This document shows, piece by piece, positions 7,399-13,337 of a DNA stretch of 15,218 nt. Both the position numbers and the translations under genes were made by a program. Source of the DNA: Mageeibacillus sp. UBA5770 (GTDB taxonomy: Bacteria > Bacillota_A > Clostridia > Saccharofermentanales > Saccharofermentanaceae). Positions within the stretch are counted from its first letter, which is position 1. Each line of letters begins with the position of its first letter. Below the pieces are notes generated by a model. The model searched no databases and was not told the origin of the DNA. It saw nothing but the letters and a program-made list of their open reading frames with translations. The stretch is taken from NCBI GenBank assembly GCA_002418705.1, contig DIEQ01000038.1, forward strand, positions 1 to 15,218. Direction: 5' to 3'.

Positions 7399-7734
7399 TT
7401 GCTAAGTCAACAAGATATTGAATCAGTTCTTTCTGATATGCGGCAGGCAATCCGCTGCAACCGATGCTTTCTTGTCCCCAGAAAAGATAATATGAATACA
7501 TTGGCGCAGTTGGGTATTACCGGTAAAGATGCATTTGACGAGATTATACAGCTCACATATAAGGATTACTTTCAGGGCCCTGTGACTGACTGGGATCGAC
7601 CGACGGAGGATGCTTTTTGGGTTTTCAAAAGGACCATTCAAAATGAAGTTATATATATCAAATTCAAAATCGAATATCAAAAAAATGGAGGAGCAAAATT
7701 TGTAAGTTTCCATATTGATAGGCCTGGGATTTGA
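7399..7734 (+). CDS. mqsR: MqsR-family toxin (RNA interferase-like)
   Basis: A small basic toxin of the MqsR/RelE-like fold, which in known members cleaves mRNA. Visible family features are the N-terminal helix DIESVLSDMRQAI, GITGKDAFDEIIQLTYKDYFQGPVTD matching the 'I..L...DFY..' core, then WVFKRTI and VIYIKFKIEY, and the C-terminal strand FVSFHID. The frame opens at GTG 7357, but AAGGGGGG at 7383-7390 lies 8 bp before TTG 7399 and the promoter predicts transcription from about 7373, so TTG is chosen (111 aa, close to family size). The toxin precedes the antitoxin, as in E. coli mqsRA, with 24 bp between them. Confidence 0.8.
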   Translation: MLSQQDIESVLSDMRQAIRCNRCFLVPRKDNMNTLAQLGITGKDAFDEIIQLTYKDYFQGPVTDWDRPTEDAFWVFKRTIQNEVIYIKFKIEYQKNGGAKFVSFHIDRPGI

Positions 7735-7758
7735 AGACGATGGAAAGAAGGAAGCAAA

Positions 7759-8340
7759 GTGGGAAAGAAAATATTTTGCCCGGTATGCAGGGAAGATCAG
7801 GAATACGAAATCAGGAAAGAGACGGAGACATATCCGGTTAAAAATGAACCAGTTACGATTGATGCAGATGTTACCTATTGCTCTGGCTGTGGAGAACAGA
7901 TTTGGAATCAGGAAATTGACGATGCGAATCTGAAAAATGCATTTCGAATCTATCGTACTAAGCATGGCTTACTTCAGCCTGAAGAGATTAAAAGAATTCG
8001 TGAAAAGTACGCACTGACCCAGGTTGCTTTCGCACAGATTCTTGGGCTTGGGGAGAAAACGATAGCGCGATATGAGTCAGGAAGCCTTCAGGATTCGGCG
8101 CCGAATAATCTCATATTTCTTGCCGGATATCCTGATGCTTTTAAGATTTTACTTGAGAAGAATAAGGAGCACATTTCCGAAACCTGTTACGAGGACGCAC
8201 TGGAACGCGTGTCTGCCTTTGAAGTTAAGACTGTAAGTAAAGGTGGAAAAATCGCCTACAGTATGTCTCCTTCGGACAATTATGACATACAAAATTCAAA
8301 AAACTATTATGGAGGACTTTTTTATGTTTGTGCCGGATAA
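7759..8340 (+). CDS. mqsA: MqsA-family antitoxin, zinc finger plus XRE HTH, with chaperone-addiction-like tail
   Basis: A 193-aa antitoxin. Residues 1-50 are a YgiT/MqsA-type zinc finger with C7, C10, C41 and C44. Residues ~76-130 are an XRE helix-turn-helix (RIREKYALTQVAFAQILG, then KTIARYESG). GTG start with AAGGAAG just upstream. The protein is clearly longer than E. coli MqsA (~131 aa). Its extra C-terminus ends in an aromatic, hydrophobic segment, NYYGGLFYVCAG. In toxin-antitoxin-chaperone systems such an extension is the chaperone-addiction region held by a SecB-like chaperone. The adjoining SecB-like gene, overlapping by 17 bp, makes that role likely here. It should neutralise MqsR and repress the operon through the palindrome at 7365. 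Confidence 0.85.
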   Translation: MGKKIFCPVCREDQEYEIRKETETYPVKNEPVTIDADVTYCSGCGEQIWNQEIDDANLKNAFRIYRTKHGLLQPEEIKRIREKYALTQVAFAQILGLGEKTIARYESGSLQDSAPNNLIFLAGYPDAFKILLEKNKEHISETCYEDALERVSAFEVKTVSKGGKIAYSMSPSDNYDIQNSKNYYGGLFYVCAG

Positions 8341-8746
8341 AAGCTGCATGCAATTTGAAGGATACCGATTTGATGCAATGCATTTTGAAAGCGTCCAGGG
8401 CCGTGATCAGAATGCGCAATATGAGTTATCACCGACATTTTCCAAAGCCGTGTCAGTACAGAACGACAATATCGAAGTACAGTTATCCTTGAATATTGAA
8501 TCCACTCCGGATAACCCTGCTCCATTCTCTCTTCACATTGCCATGACTGGAAAGTTTGTCCTCACCATGGCTCAAGAGGACAACAAATTGCGCGAACAAC
8601 TTATTAATGATAATACTGTTGCCATCATGTTTCCGTTTCTTCGTTCAGCGGTTTCAACATTAACGACAACAGCTAATTTTCCGCCCCTGATACTTCCCGT
8701 CATTAACCTTTCGACACTTTTTGCAAAAGTAGAGGACGAAGGGTGA
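8324..8746 (+). CDS. mqsC: SecB-like chaperone of the toxin-antitoxin-chaperone operon
   Basis: A 140-aa protein with SecB-fold features: NPAPFSLHIAMTGKFVL (compare the 'NPFvl.v...g.F.l' core), then a variable helix, IMFPFLRSAVSTLTTTANFPPLILP matching the 'lFPyaRe.is.l...ggFPpl.l.P' signature, and INLSTLF. GGAGGA (8311-8316) lies 7 bp before ATG, and the first 17 bp overlap the end of mqsA, so the two are translationally coupled. A general secretion SecB is not usual in this phylum and its context here is a toxin-antitoxin pair. It therefore most likely protects the antitoxin tail from aggregation and proteolysis, as Rv1957 does for HigBA in Mycobacterium tuberculosis. Confidence 0.8.
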   Translation: MFVPDKSCMQFEGYRFDAMHFESVQGRDQNAQYELSPTFSKAVSVQNDNIEVQLSLNIESTPDNPAPFSLHIAMTGKFVLTMAQEDNKLREQLINDNTVAIMFPFLRSAVSTLTTTANFPPLILPVINLSTLFAKVEDEG

Positions 8747-8780
8747 ATATTCCGGTATAACAAACGGTCCGGAGCAGAGT

Positions 8781-8805
8781 CCAGTTGCGGGAGGACTGGG
8801 TTTTT
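8781..8805 (+). terminator. Weak terminator after the mqsRA-chaperone operon
   Basis: CCAGT (8781-8785) and ACTGG (8795-8799) form a short stem with a 9-nt loop, followed by GGTTTTT-type sequence. It sits 34 bp past the chaperone stop. The stem is short, so termination may be partial. Confidence 0.4.
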
Positions 8806-8918
8806 CCAGCATCTGGCTGAGCAGCTGCACGATAATGTAGACCATGATTGGCGAAAGAGAAAAGATACAGCGATAGTTGAAGTAAGTATGCTTATCATGT
8901 GTCAAGGAGGCCCCCCTC

Positions 8919-9680
8919 ATGATTTTTTATTTTTCCGCCACAGGTAACAGTAAATACTTAGCTTCAAGATTGTCGGCCGGCACAAACGAGGAAATGCTTT
9001 CGATTACCGACTGCATGAAGAGCGGGAAACTAAGTTTTTCGATGAAGCCGGAGGAATCGATCGGGATTGTATCGCCGACGTATTTTTTCGAGCTGCCGGC
9101 TATTGTGTGCGATTTCCTGGAGAAGGCGGAGTTTTTGCCGGAGGGTAAGCCGTATGTTTATTTTGCAGCGACGTATGGCACGACGTGCGGAAGCAGCGGG
9201 TCTGTGGTCAATGCATATTTGGCCCGCAAAGGTTTTCCCCTGGATGCCAGATTCAGCATCAAGATGCCGGATTCGTGGACGCCTATTTTCGATCTGTCGG
9301 ATGAAGCGCATGTGGGAAGTATCAGCGAGGCGGCAGAACCTCAGATTGACGATGTCGTCCGCAAGGTACAGGCGCGGGACCTCGGTGATTTTATGAAGAG
9401 GAAACTTCCCGCATTCGCCGGCAGGATTTATTATAAGAATTATGATAAACAAAGAACCACGGACCATTTTCGCGTGGAGAATAGCTGTATAGGGTGCGGG
9501 CTGTGCGCCGGGAATTGTCCGGTGGATGCAATAAAAATGCAGGATGGCAAACCGGTGTGGACCAGGGAGCGATGTCTTGCCTGCCTGGGCTGTCTGCACG
9601 GGTGTCCGAAGTTTTCTATCCAATATGGGGATAAGACAAAACGGCATGGACAGTATAGGAATCCGCATGTAGTGATTTGA
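8919..9680 (+). CDS. EFR1-family ferredoxin with flavodoxin-like domain
   Basis: A 253-aa cytoplasmic electron-transfer protein. The N-terminus IFYFSATGNSKYLASRL is the FMN phosphate-binding loop of a flavodoxin fold, with the second FMN loop around PTYFFELP and the region AATYGTTCGSSG. Residues 190-200 (CIGCGLCAGNCP) and 219-229 (CLACLGCLHGCP) carry two CxxCxxCxxxC clusters for two [4Fe-4S] centres. AAGGAGG at 8904-8910 lies 8 bp before ATG. Such proteins are common in anaerobic Clostridia; the physiological partner is unknown. The following VOC gene begins 23 bp after its stop codon and may be co-transcribed. Confidence 0.92.
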   Translation: MIFYFSATGNSKYLASRLSAGTNEEMLSITDCMKSGKLSFSMKPEESIGIVSPTYFFELPAIVCDFLEKAEFLPEGKPYVYFAATYGTTCGSSGSVVNAYLARKGFPLDARFSIKMPDSWTPIFDLSDEAHVGSISEAAEPQIDDVVRKVQARDLGDFMKRKLPAFAGRIYYKNYDKQRTTDHFRVENSCIGCGLCAGNCPVDAIKMQDGKPVWTRERCLACLGCLHGCPKFSIQYGDKTKRHGQYRNPHVVI

Positions 9681-9703
9681 TTAGAAGAAGGAAGGTCTTG
9701 AAA

Positions 9704-10126
9704 ATGATACAATCCATTGTACATATAGCTTTGGTAGTAAACGATTATGATGAAGCAATTGCATTTTATACGAAGAAACTTCATTTTACATTGGTGGAAG
9801 ATACATATCAGCCGGAGCAGGACAAACGTTGGGTGGTAGTGTCCCCGCCGGGAACTTCCGGAACAACCATACTGCTTGCAAGGGCTTCAAAACCGGAACA
9901 AATACCTTTCGTCGGAAATCAGGCTGGCGGCAGAATTTTCCTGTTCCTTGGAACGGATGATTTTTGGAGAGACTATAAGGACATGATTGCACAGGGAATC
10001 GAGTTTGTCAGAGAACCCAAAGAGCAGGACTACGGGACTGTAGCAGTATTTACGGATTTATATGGCAATCTGTGGGATCTGGTTCAGTTCCATGAGAATC
10101 ATCCGATGTATAAAAGAGTAAAATAG
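9704..10126 (+). CDS. VOC (glyoxalase/dioxygenase superfamily) protein
   Basis: A 140-aa protein with the paired beta-alpha-beta-beta-beta modules of the vicinal oxygen chelate fold: IVHIALVVNDYDEAIAFYTKKL at the N-terminus and VAVFTDLYGNLWDLVQ at the C-terminus. Candidate metal ligands are His in VHIAL and the acidic residue near YGNLWDLVQ. The substrate cannot be deduced; glyoxalase I-like or antibiotic-resistance-like roles are both possible. The frame opens at 9677, but AAGGAAGG upstream and the family start support ATG 9704. Confidence 0.85.
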   Translation: MIQSIVHIALVVNDYDEAIAFYTKKLHFTLVEDTYQPEQDKRWVVVSPPGTSGTTILLARASKPEQIPFVGNQAGGRIFLFLGTDDFWRDYKDMIAQGIEFVREPKEQDYGTVAVFTDLYGNLWDLVQFHENHPMYKRVK

Positions 10127-10230
10127 TTAATTCGCAGGATTTTGTTTTGCGAAGCAGGTGTAATCGGCGTAATCCGGTCAAGCTTTCCGTTACCGACCTG
10201 CATGGAAAGACGAAATACGAGGTGACAGAC

Positions 10231-10419
10231 ATGGAGAAATTTACCAAAGATGAATTAAGAGAGGCGCTTCGAGCTGTCGTTTCCGTCATTCATAAATGTG
10301 AAAAGGCACAGGAGAAATTTCCGGGTGGTACTTCCCATCACACACTCCTAAAAAACAGGTTAAAGGCAATGTATATTGCAAAAGCGTTGATTGAGGAATC
10401 TCTTATTGGTGCTGAGTAA
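10231..10419 (+). CDS. Small conserved-looking protein (62 aa), unknown function
   Basis: Starts MEKFTKDELREALRAV and continues with VIHKCEKAQEKF, TSHHTLLKNRLKAM and IAKALIE, giving two amphipathic helices joined by a short loop rich in Gly and Thr. GAGGTGA lies just upstream of ATG 10231, so this start is preferred over the in-frame upstream ATG at 10147. The charged, regular pattern and good ribosome binding site suggest a real gene. I have a vague memory of similar short proteins in Bacillota but no name or function. It sits alone between a VOC gene and the hipB operator region. Confidence 0.55.
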   Translation: MEKFTKDELREALRAVVSVIHKCEKAQEKFPGGTSHHTLLKNRLKAMYIAKALIEESLIGAE

Positions 10420-10496
10420 GTTCCGCAATCTCTATATTTTCGACGACCGATTCTCTATAAGAGGAAAAAGATCACTGCGTCTAAGCTGGATGTATT

Positions 10497-10514
10497 TATA
10501 CCCGAACGGGCTTC
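10497..10514. promoter_or_regulatory. hip operator O1
   Basis: TATACCCGAACGGGCTTC matches the 18-bp palindromic consensus TATACCCGATCGGGTATA well in its left half and core. It is the first of three copies with centres 40 bp apart. Binding by HipB is inferred. Confidence 0.65.
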
Positions 10515-10536
10515 TTTTTGCTTGCGCTCGAGAAAT

Positions 10537-10554
10537 TATACTCTATCGGGTATA
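10537..10554. promoter_or_regulatory. hip operator O2
   Basis: TATACTCTATCGGGTATA is an imperfect palindrome with both TATAC/GTATA outer arms intact. Its centre at 10545.5 is 40 bp from O1 and 40 bp from O3. Confidence 0.65.
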
Positions 10555-10569
10555 AATTCAAGAAATTTA

Positions 10570-10598
10570 TTGATATGTTACCCGATCGGGTGTAAAAT
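10570..10598 (+). promoter_or_regulatory. hipBST promoter
   Basis: TTGATA (10570-10575), a 17-bp spacer and TAAAAT (10593-10598). Transcription should begin at about 10605, the first base of the hipB start codon. Operator O3 fills the spacer, so a bound repressor would exclude RNA polymerase. Confidence 0.75.
10577..10594. promoter_or_regulatory. hip operator O3
   Basis: GTTACCCGATCGGGTGTA contains the perfect core ACCCGATCGGGT and lies between the -35 and -10 hexamers of the hipBST promoter. Confidence 0.75.
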
Positions 10599-10604
10599 CT
10601 ACAT

Positions 10605-10805
10605 ATGAATACAATTGCTGAATTTATTAAACAAAAAAGAAAAGAAGCCGGATTGACGCAGGAAGAATTTGCTATCCGTTCAGGACTGGGACTTCGCTTT
10701 GTTCGCGAACTCGAGCAAGGCAAGGAAACAGTGCGAATGGATAAAGTGAATCAAGCTCTTGCTATGTTTGGCATGCAGGCTGTTCCCGGAAGAAGGGATG
10801 AATAG
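10605..10805 (+). CDS. hipB: HipB-type XRE antitoxin/repressor
   Basis: A 66-aa protein consisting almost only of an XRE helix-turn-helix: IAEFIKQKRKEAGLTQEEFA, then SGLGLRFVRELEQGK, with the family C-terminus VNQALAMFGMQAVPG. It should bind as a dimer to the operators upstream and, with HipS and HipT, repress the operon. There is no ribosome binding site, and the predicted transcription start coincides with the ATG, so the message is probably leaderless. Its stop codon overlaps the hipS GTG (TAGTG). Confidence 0.88.
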   Translation: MNTIAEFIKQKRKEAGLTQEEFAIRSGLGLRFVRELEQGKETVRMDKVNQALAMFGMQAVPGRRDE

Positions 10806-11137
10806 TGGGTGAATCATATAGAACAGCGTATGTTTATGTGAGGGATACCTTTGCGGGAACGCTTCAGGAATCGGATTCCGGCTATTCATTTGCGTATGAT
10901 CCCGGGTATTTGGAAAATTCGGAGGCGCCTTCTGTGAGTCTTACGCTACCTAAGAAATCTGAAGCATACACTTCCCAGACACTTTTCTCGTTTTTTGACG
11001 GATTGATTCCTGAGGGGTGGCTATTAAATATCGTCAGTCATAACTGGAAAATTGACAAAAACGATCGCTTTGCGCTTCTACTAGTTGCCTGCAGGGATTG
11101 CATTGGATGCGTCAGTATTCGCGAGGTAATGCCATGA
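10805..11137 (+). CDS. hipS: HipS: separate HipA N-terminal domain, antitoxin
   Basis: A 110-aa protein equal to the N-terminal domain of HipA: AYVYVRDTFAGTL, SVSLTLPKKSEAY, FSFFDGLIPEGWLL, NDRFALLLVACRDCIGCVSI. In HipBST systems this domain is a separate protein that blocks the kinase active site through a Trp. W72 in the LIPEGW motif is the candidate here (the role of the equivalent Trp is from memory of the E. coli O127 system). GTG start, coupled to hipB by a 1-bp overlap, with GAAGGGATG-type sequence upstream. Stop overlaps hipT as ATGA. A sequencing frameshift is unlikely because both junctions carry proper overlapping start/stop signals. Confidence 0.88.
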   Translation: MGESYRTAYVYVRDTFAGTLQESDSGYSFAYDPGYLENSEAPSVSLTLPKKSEAYTSQTLFSFFDGLIPEGWLLNIVSHNWKIDKNDRFALLLVACRDCIGCVSIREVMP

Positions 11138-12111
11138 ATTGCTTGTGCTGCGGCAGTCCCTTATTCGATTCTGCCGGCAATGAAGAGCTTTCATCCGGAT
11201 GGCATGCTTCGTGTGTGAAGAAATTTTTCCATACAGGCAAATTGCCGGAAATAGATATATCAGAAGAATCAGTGTTGCGAATTGTAACTGAGAGTTCTAG
11301 AAAAGGCTATACTGTACCCGGCGTTCAGAAGAAACTTTCTTTGCATTTAGAGGCCGGAACACAGCCCAGACTAACTGTTGTCAATTACCCGATAGGATTC
11401 ATTCTCAAACCGCAAACAACGGAATTTCATGCACTTCCCGAAGCGGAGTATCTCGTCATGCAGTTGGCAGCGGCAACCGGAATCAGAACCGTTCCTTTTG
11501 CTTTAATGCGAATGCCTGCAGATCAAGACCATTTCGGATATATCACAAAGCGGATTGACCGAATTTTGCCGAACAACAAAACCGGGCAAACGCAGATGCT
11601 CGCCATGGAGGACTTCTGTCAGCTTGACGGCCGGCTTACACAAGATAAATATCGCGGTTCTTACGAGCGCTGTGCCAAAATGGTTACTAAGTATTCCATG
11701 AACCCCGGTCTTGATCTCTCGGAACTTTTTATGCGAATTGCATTTTCGTATGCCATCGGGAACTCCGATATGCATCTGAAGAATTTTTCGTTGATTGAAA
11801 CAAAATCCGGCAGCCAAAGCTATGTACTGTCTGCGGCGTATGATATGCTTCCCACCAATGTTGTGATGCCGGAAGATACAGAGCAATTAGCGCTTACGTT
11901 AAACGGTAAAAAGTCGAATCTGCACAGAAGCGATTTTATGACTTTTGCAGACACCAGTGGCATCCCCGCAAAATCTGCCGAAAAGATGATAAAAGAGATA
12001 GCATCCATGCAGCCGGTTTATCTTGCCATGTGCCGCTGTTCCTACTTGCCGGAATCGATGAAGAAGTCGCTGGAAAAACTGATCACAGAAAGAACATTAG
12101 AATTCATGTGA
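11134..12111 (+). CDS. hipT: HipT kinase toxin
   Basis: A 325-aa HipA-like Ser/Thr kinase without the N-terminal domain, close to the size of E. coli HipT. N-terminal CLCCGSPL and WHASCVKKFF form the usual HipT cysteine motif. The Gly-rich loop is YTVPGVQKK (59-67), with the nucleotide-binding Lys in FILKPQT (K92), YITKRIDR, the catalytic Asp in GNSDMHLKNFS (D212, N217) and the metal-binding Asp in AAYDMLPT (D237). All kinase residues needed for activity are present. Characterised HipT phosphorylates tryptophanyl-tRNA synthetase; the target here is inferred only by family. The loop lacks the paired serines described for E. coli HipT (T60 and P62 stand in their places). Start at ATG 11134 overlaps the hipS stop. 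Confidence 0.88.
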   Translation: MNCLCCGSPLFDSAGNEELSSGWHASCVKKFFHTGKLPEIDISEESVLRIVTESSRKGYTVPGVQKKLSLHLEAGTQPRLTVVNYPIGFILKPQTTEFHALPEAEYLVMQLAAATGIRTVPFALMRMPADQDHFGYITKRIDRILPNNKTGQTQMLAMEDFCQLDGRLTQDKYRGSYERCAKMVTKYSMNPGLDLSELFMRIAFSYAIGNSDMHLKNFSLIETKSGSQSYVLSAAYDMLPTNVVMPEDTEQLALTLNGKKSNLHRSDFMTFADTSGIPAKSAEKMIKEIASMQPVYLAMCRCSYLPESMKKSLEKLITERTLEFM

Positions 12112-12137
12112 CAAGAATATATTGGAGGAGAAATAAA

Positions 12138-12506
12138 ATGAAATTTACCTTTGCTCATAATAATATTAATGTTCTGAACCTCGATGCTTCACTGGCGTTC
12201 TATGAGGCCGCATTAGGCCTGACGGAAACCTCCAGAATGGCACCAGAAGATGGAAGTTTTATAATTGTTTATTTGGGAGATGGACAGACCCCCCACAAAT
12301 TAGAGTTAACCTGGTTACGGGACTGGGCCAGACCTTACAATTTGGGTGATAACGAATTCCATCTGGCATTTTTAGTAGATGATTATGAGGCAGCTTTACA
12401 GAAGCACAAAGAAATGAATTGTGTTTGCTTTGAAAATCCGGATATGGGAATCTACTTTATAAATGACCCTGATGGCTACTGGTTAGAAGTTATTCCAAAG
12501 ACATAA
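12138..12506 (+). CDS. VOC protein, lactoylglutathione-lyase-like
   Basis: A 122-aa protein of the glyoxalase I-like VOC fold: NNINVLNLDASLAFYEAALGL, HKLELTWLRDW, FHLAFLVDDYEAAL, and the C-terminal IYFINDPDGYWLEVIP, the classic 'DPDG..iEl' ending. Likely metal ligands are H8 or the residue aligned to it, E73-region (KLELTW), H in EFHLAF and E in WLEVIP. GGAGGAG 6-12 bp before ATG 12138. It begins 26 bp after hipT and may be read through from the hip operon. A glyoxalase II-like gene converges on it from the right, suggesting a methylglyoxal-type aldehyde detoxification pair. Confidence 0.87.
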   Translation: MKFTFAHNNINVLNLDASLAFYEAALGLTETSRMAPEDGSFIIVYLGDGQTPHKLELTWLRDWARPYNLGDNEFHLAFLVDDYEAALQKHKEMNCVCFENPDMGIYFINDPDGYWLEVIPKT

Positions 12507-12541
12507 TATCTTGATCATCGCATAAGCCTGAACCCGAAAAT

Positions 12542-13132
12542 CTATTGAAAACAATACAGATATTCCGGATTGTTTTTTCGGACATATTCCATTGTACAGG
12601 AATCTCCATGTCCGGGATAAATCGTGATTTCATTGCTCCAACTATCTATAACATTACATATGGAGTTCTTCATTTCATCCGGAGATCCGTCAATTAAATC
12701 GGTTCTGCCTATCTCCACATTAAATAAGGTGTCGCCTGTAAACGCGATTTTGCTATGTAAGGAGTATAAACAGATGCTGCCTTTGGTATGACCGGGTGTA
12801 TGTATCACCGTTAACACTTCATCTCCGAGCATTAATTTATCTCCATTTTCCAGCAAGGCATCTGCATGCTTATTATACATACGCAAGTCTGCCGGATGAA
12901 TGTAAACGGGACATGATGTTAATGCTTTAATTTCATCCACACCGCCCACATGGTCATGATGATGATGCGTCAGCAGGATACCCTTCAGCGTTAGTTCGTA
13001 CTCTGAGACAATCTCAAGGAACTTTCTTCCATTGTAACCGGGATCTATGATAAAGCTTTCGCCATGTTCTCTATCGTAAATTATGTAACCGTTGCTTTCT
13101 AAATCTCCACCGGTAATTCTAATTACTTTCAC
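12542..13132 (-). CDS. MBL-fold metallo-hydrolase, glyoxalase II-like
   Basis: A 196-aa protein with the complete metallo-beta-lactamase signature: LLTHHHHDHVGG (two-metal site), IHTPGHTKGSICL, AFTGDTLF with the bridging Asp, and IYPGHGDSC. This compact form is common in Bacillota and is related to hydroxyacylglutathione hydrolase, hydrolysing thioesters of small thiols. GAGGTG with a 6-nt gap before GTG 13132 makes this start more likely than GTG 13141, which would have no spacing. It converges with the VOC gene, 35 bp apart stop to stop. Confidence 0.88.
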   Translation of the reverse strand: MKVIRITGGDLESNGYIIYDREHGESFIIDPGYNGRKFLEIVSEYELTLKGILLTHHHHDHVGGVDEIKALTSCPVYIHPADLRMYNKHADALLENGDKLMLGDEVLTVIHTPGHTKGSICLYSLHSKIAFTGDTLFNVEIGRTDLIDGSPDEMKNSICNVIDSWSNEITIYPGHGDSCTMEYVRKNNPEYLYCFQ

Positions 13133-13145
13133 TGTTTTCACCTCG

Positions 13146-13201
13146 ATCAGGACTTATGTGAAATCTTATAAGATTTATTATATCGCAATCAAGACTTATA
13201 T
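13146..13201 (-). promoter_or_regulatory. Promoter and operator region of the MBL-fold gene
   Basis: On the minus strand TTGATT (13192-13187), a 16-bp spacer and TATAAG (13170-13165) make a promoter. AAATCTTATAAGATTT (13161-13176) is a perfect 16-bp palindrome over the -10. Direct repeats ATCAGGACTTATGT (13146-13159) and ATCAAGACTTATAT (13188-13201), 12 of 14 identical and 42 bp apart, flank it. A dedicated regulator is likely but is not encoded next to it. Confidence 0.6.
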
Positions 13202-13337
13202 CTTAATCGGGTTGAGTATCAAATTCAGAAAACCGACCAGTTCTATTTTCCCGGATCCGTTTTACACATGAAATTTCTGATTTTGCAATGTAAATGATAA
13301 AATGTAGCCGGGCAACAGCCACAGAATGGAGAATCCA

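Noticed and set aside
8747..8918. Minus-strand frame reading MVYIIVQLLSQMLEKP and onward, possible membrane-protein fragment
   Set aside because: It is short and runs into the SecB-like gene without supporting signals. The region more simply holds a weak terminator and the leader of the EFR1 gene; I see nothing else there.
10497..10594. Repeated CCCGAACGGG/CCCGATCGGG units as a CRISPR array
   Set aside because: Only three short palindromic units with no conserved long repeat or spacer structure; they are operators in a promoter.
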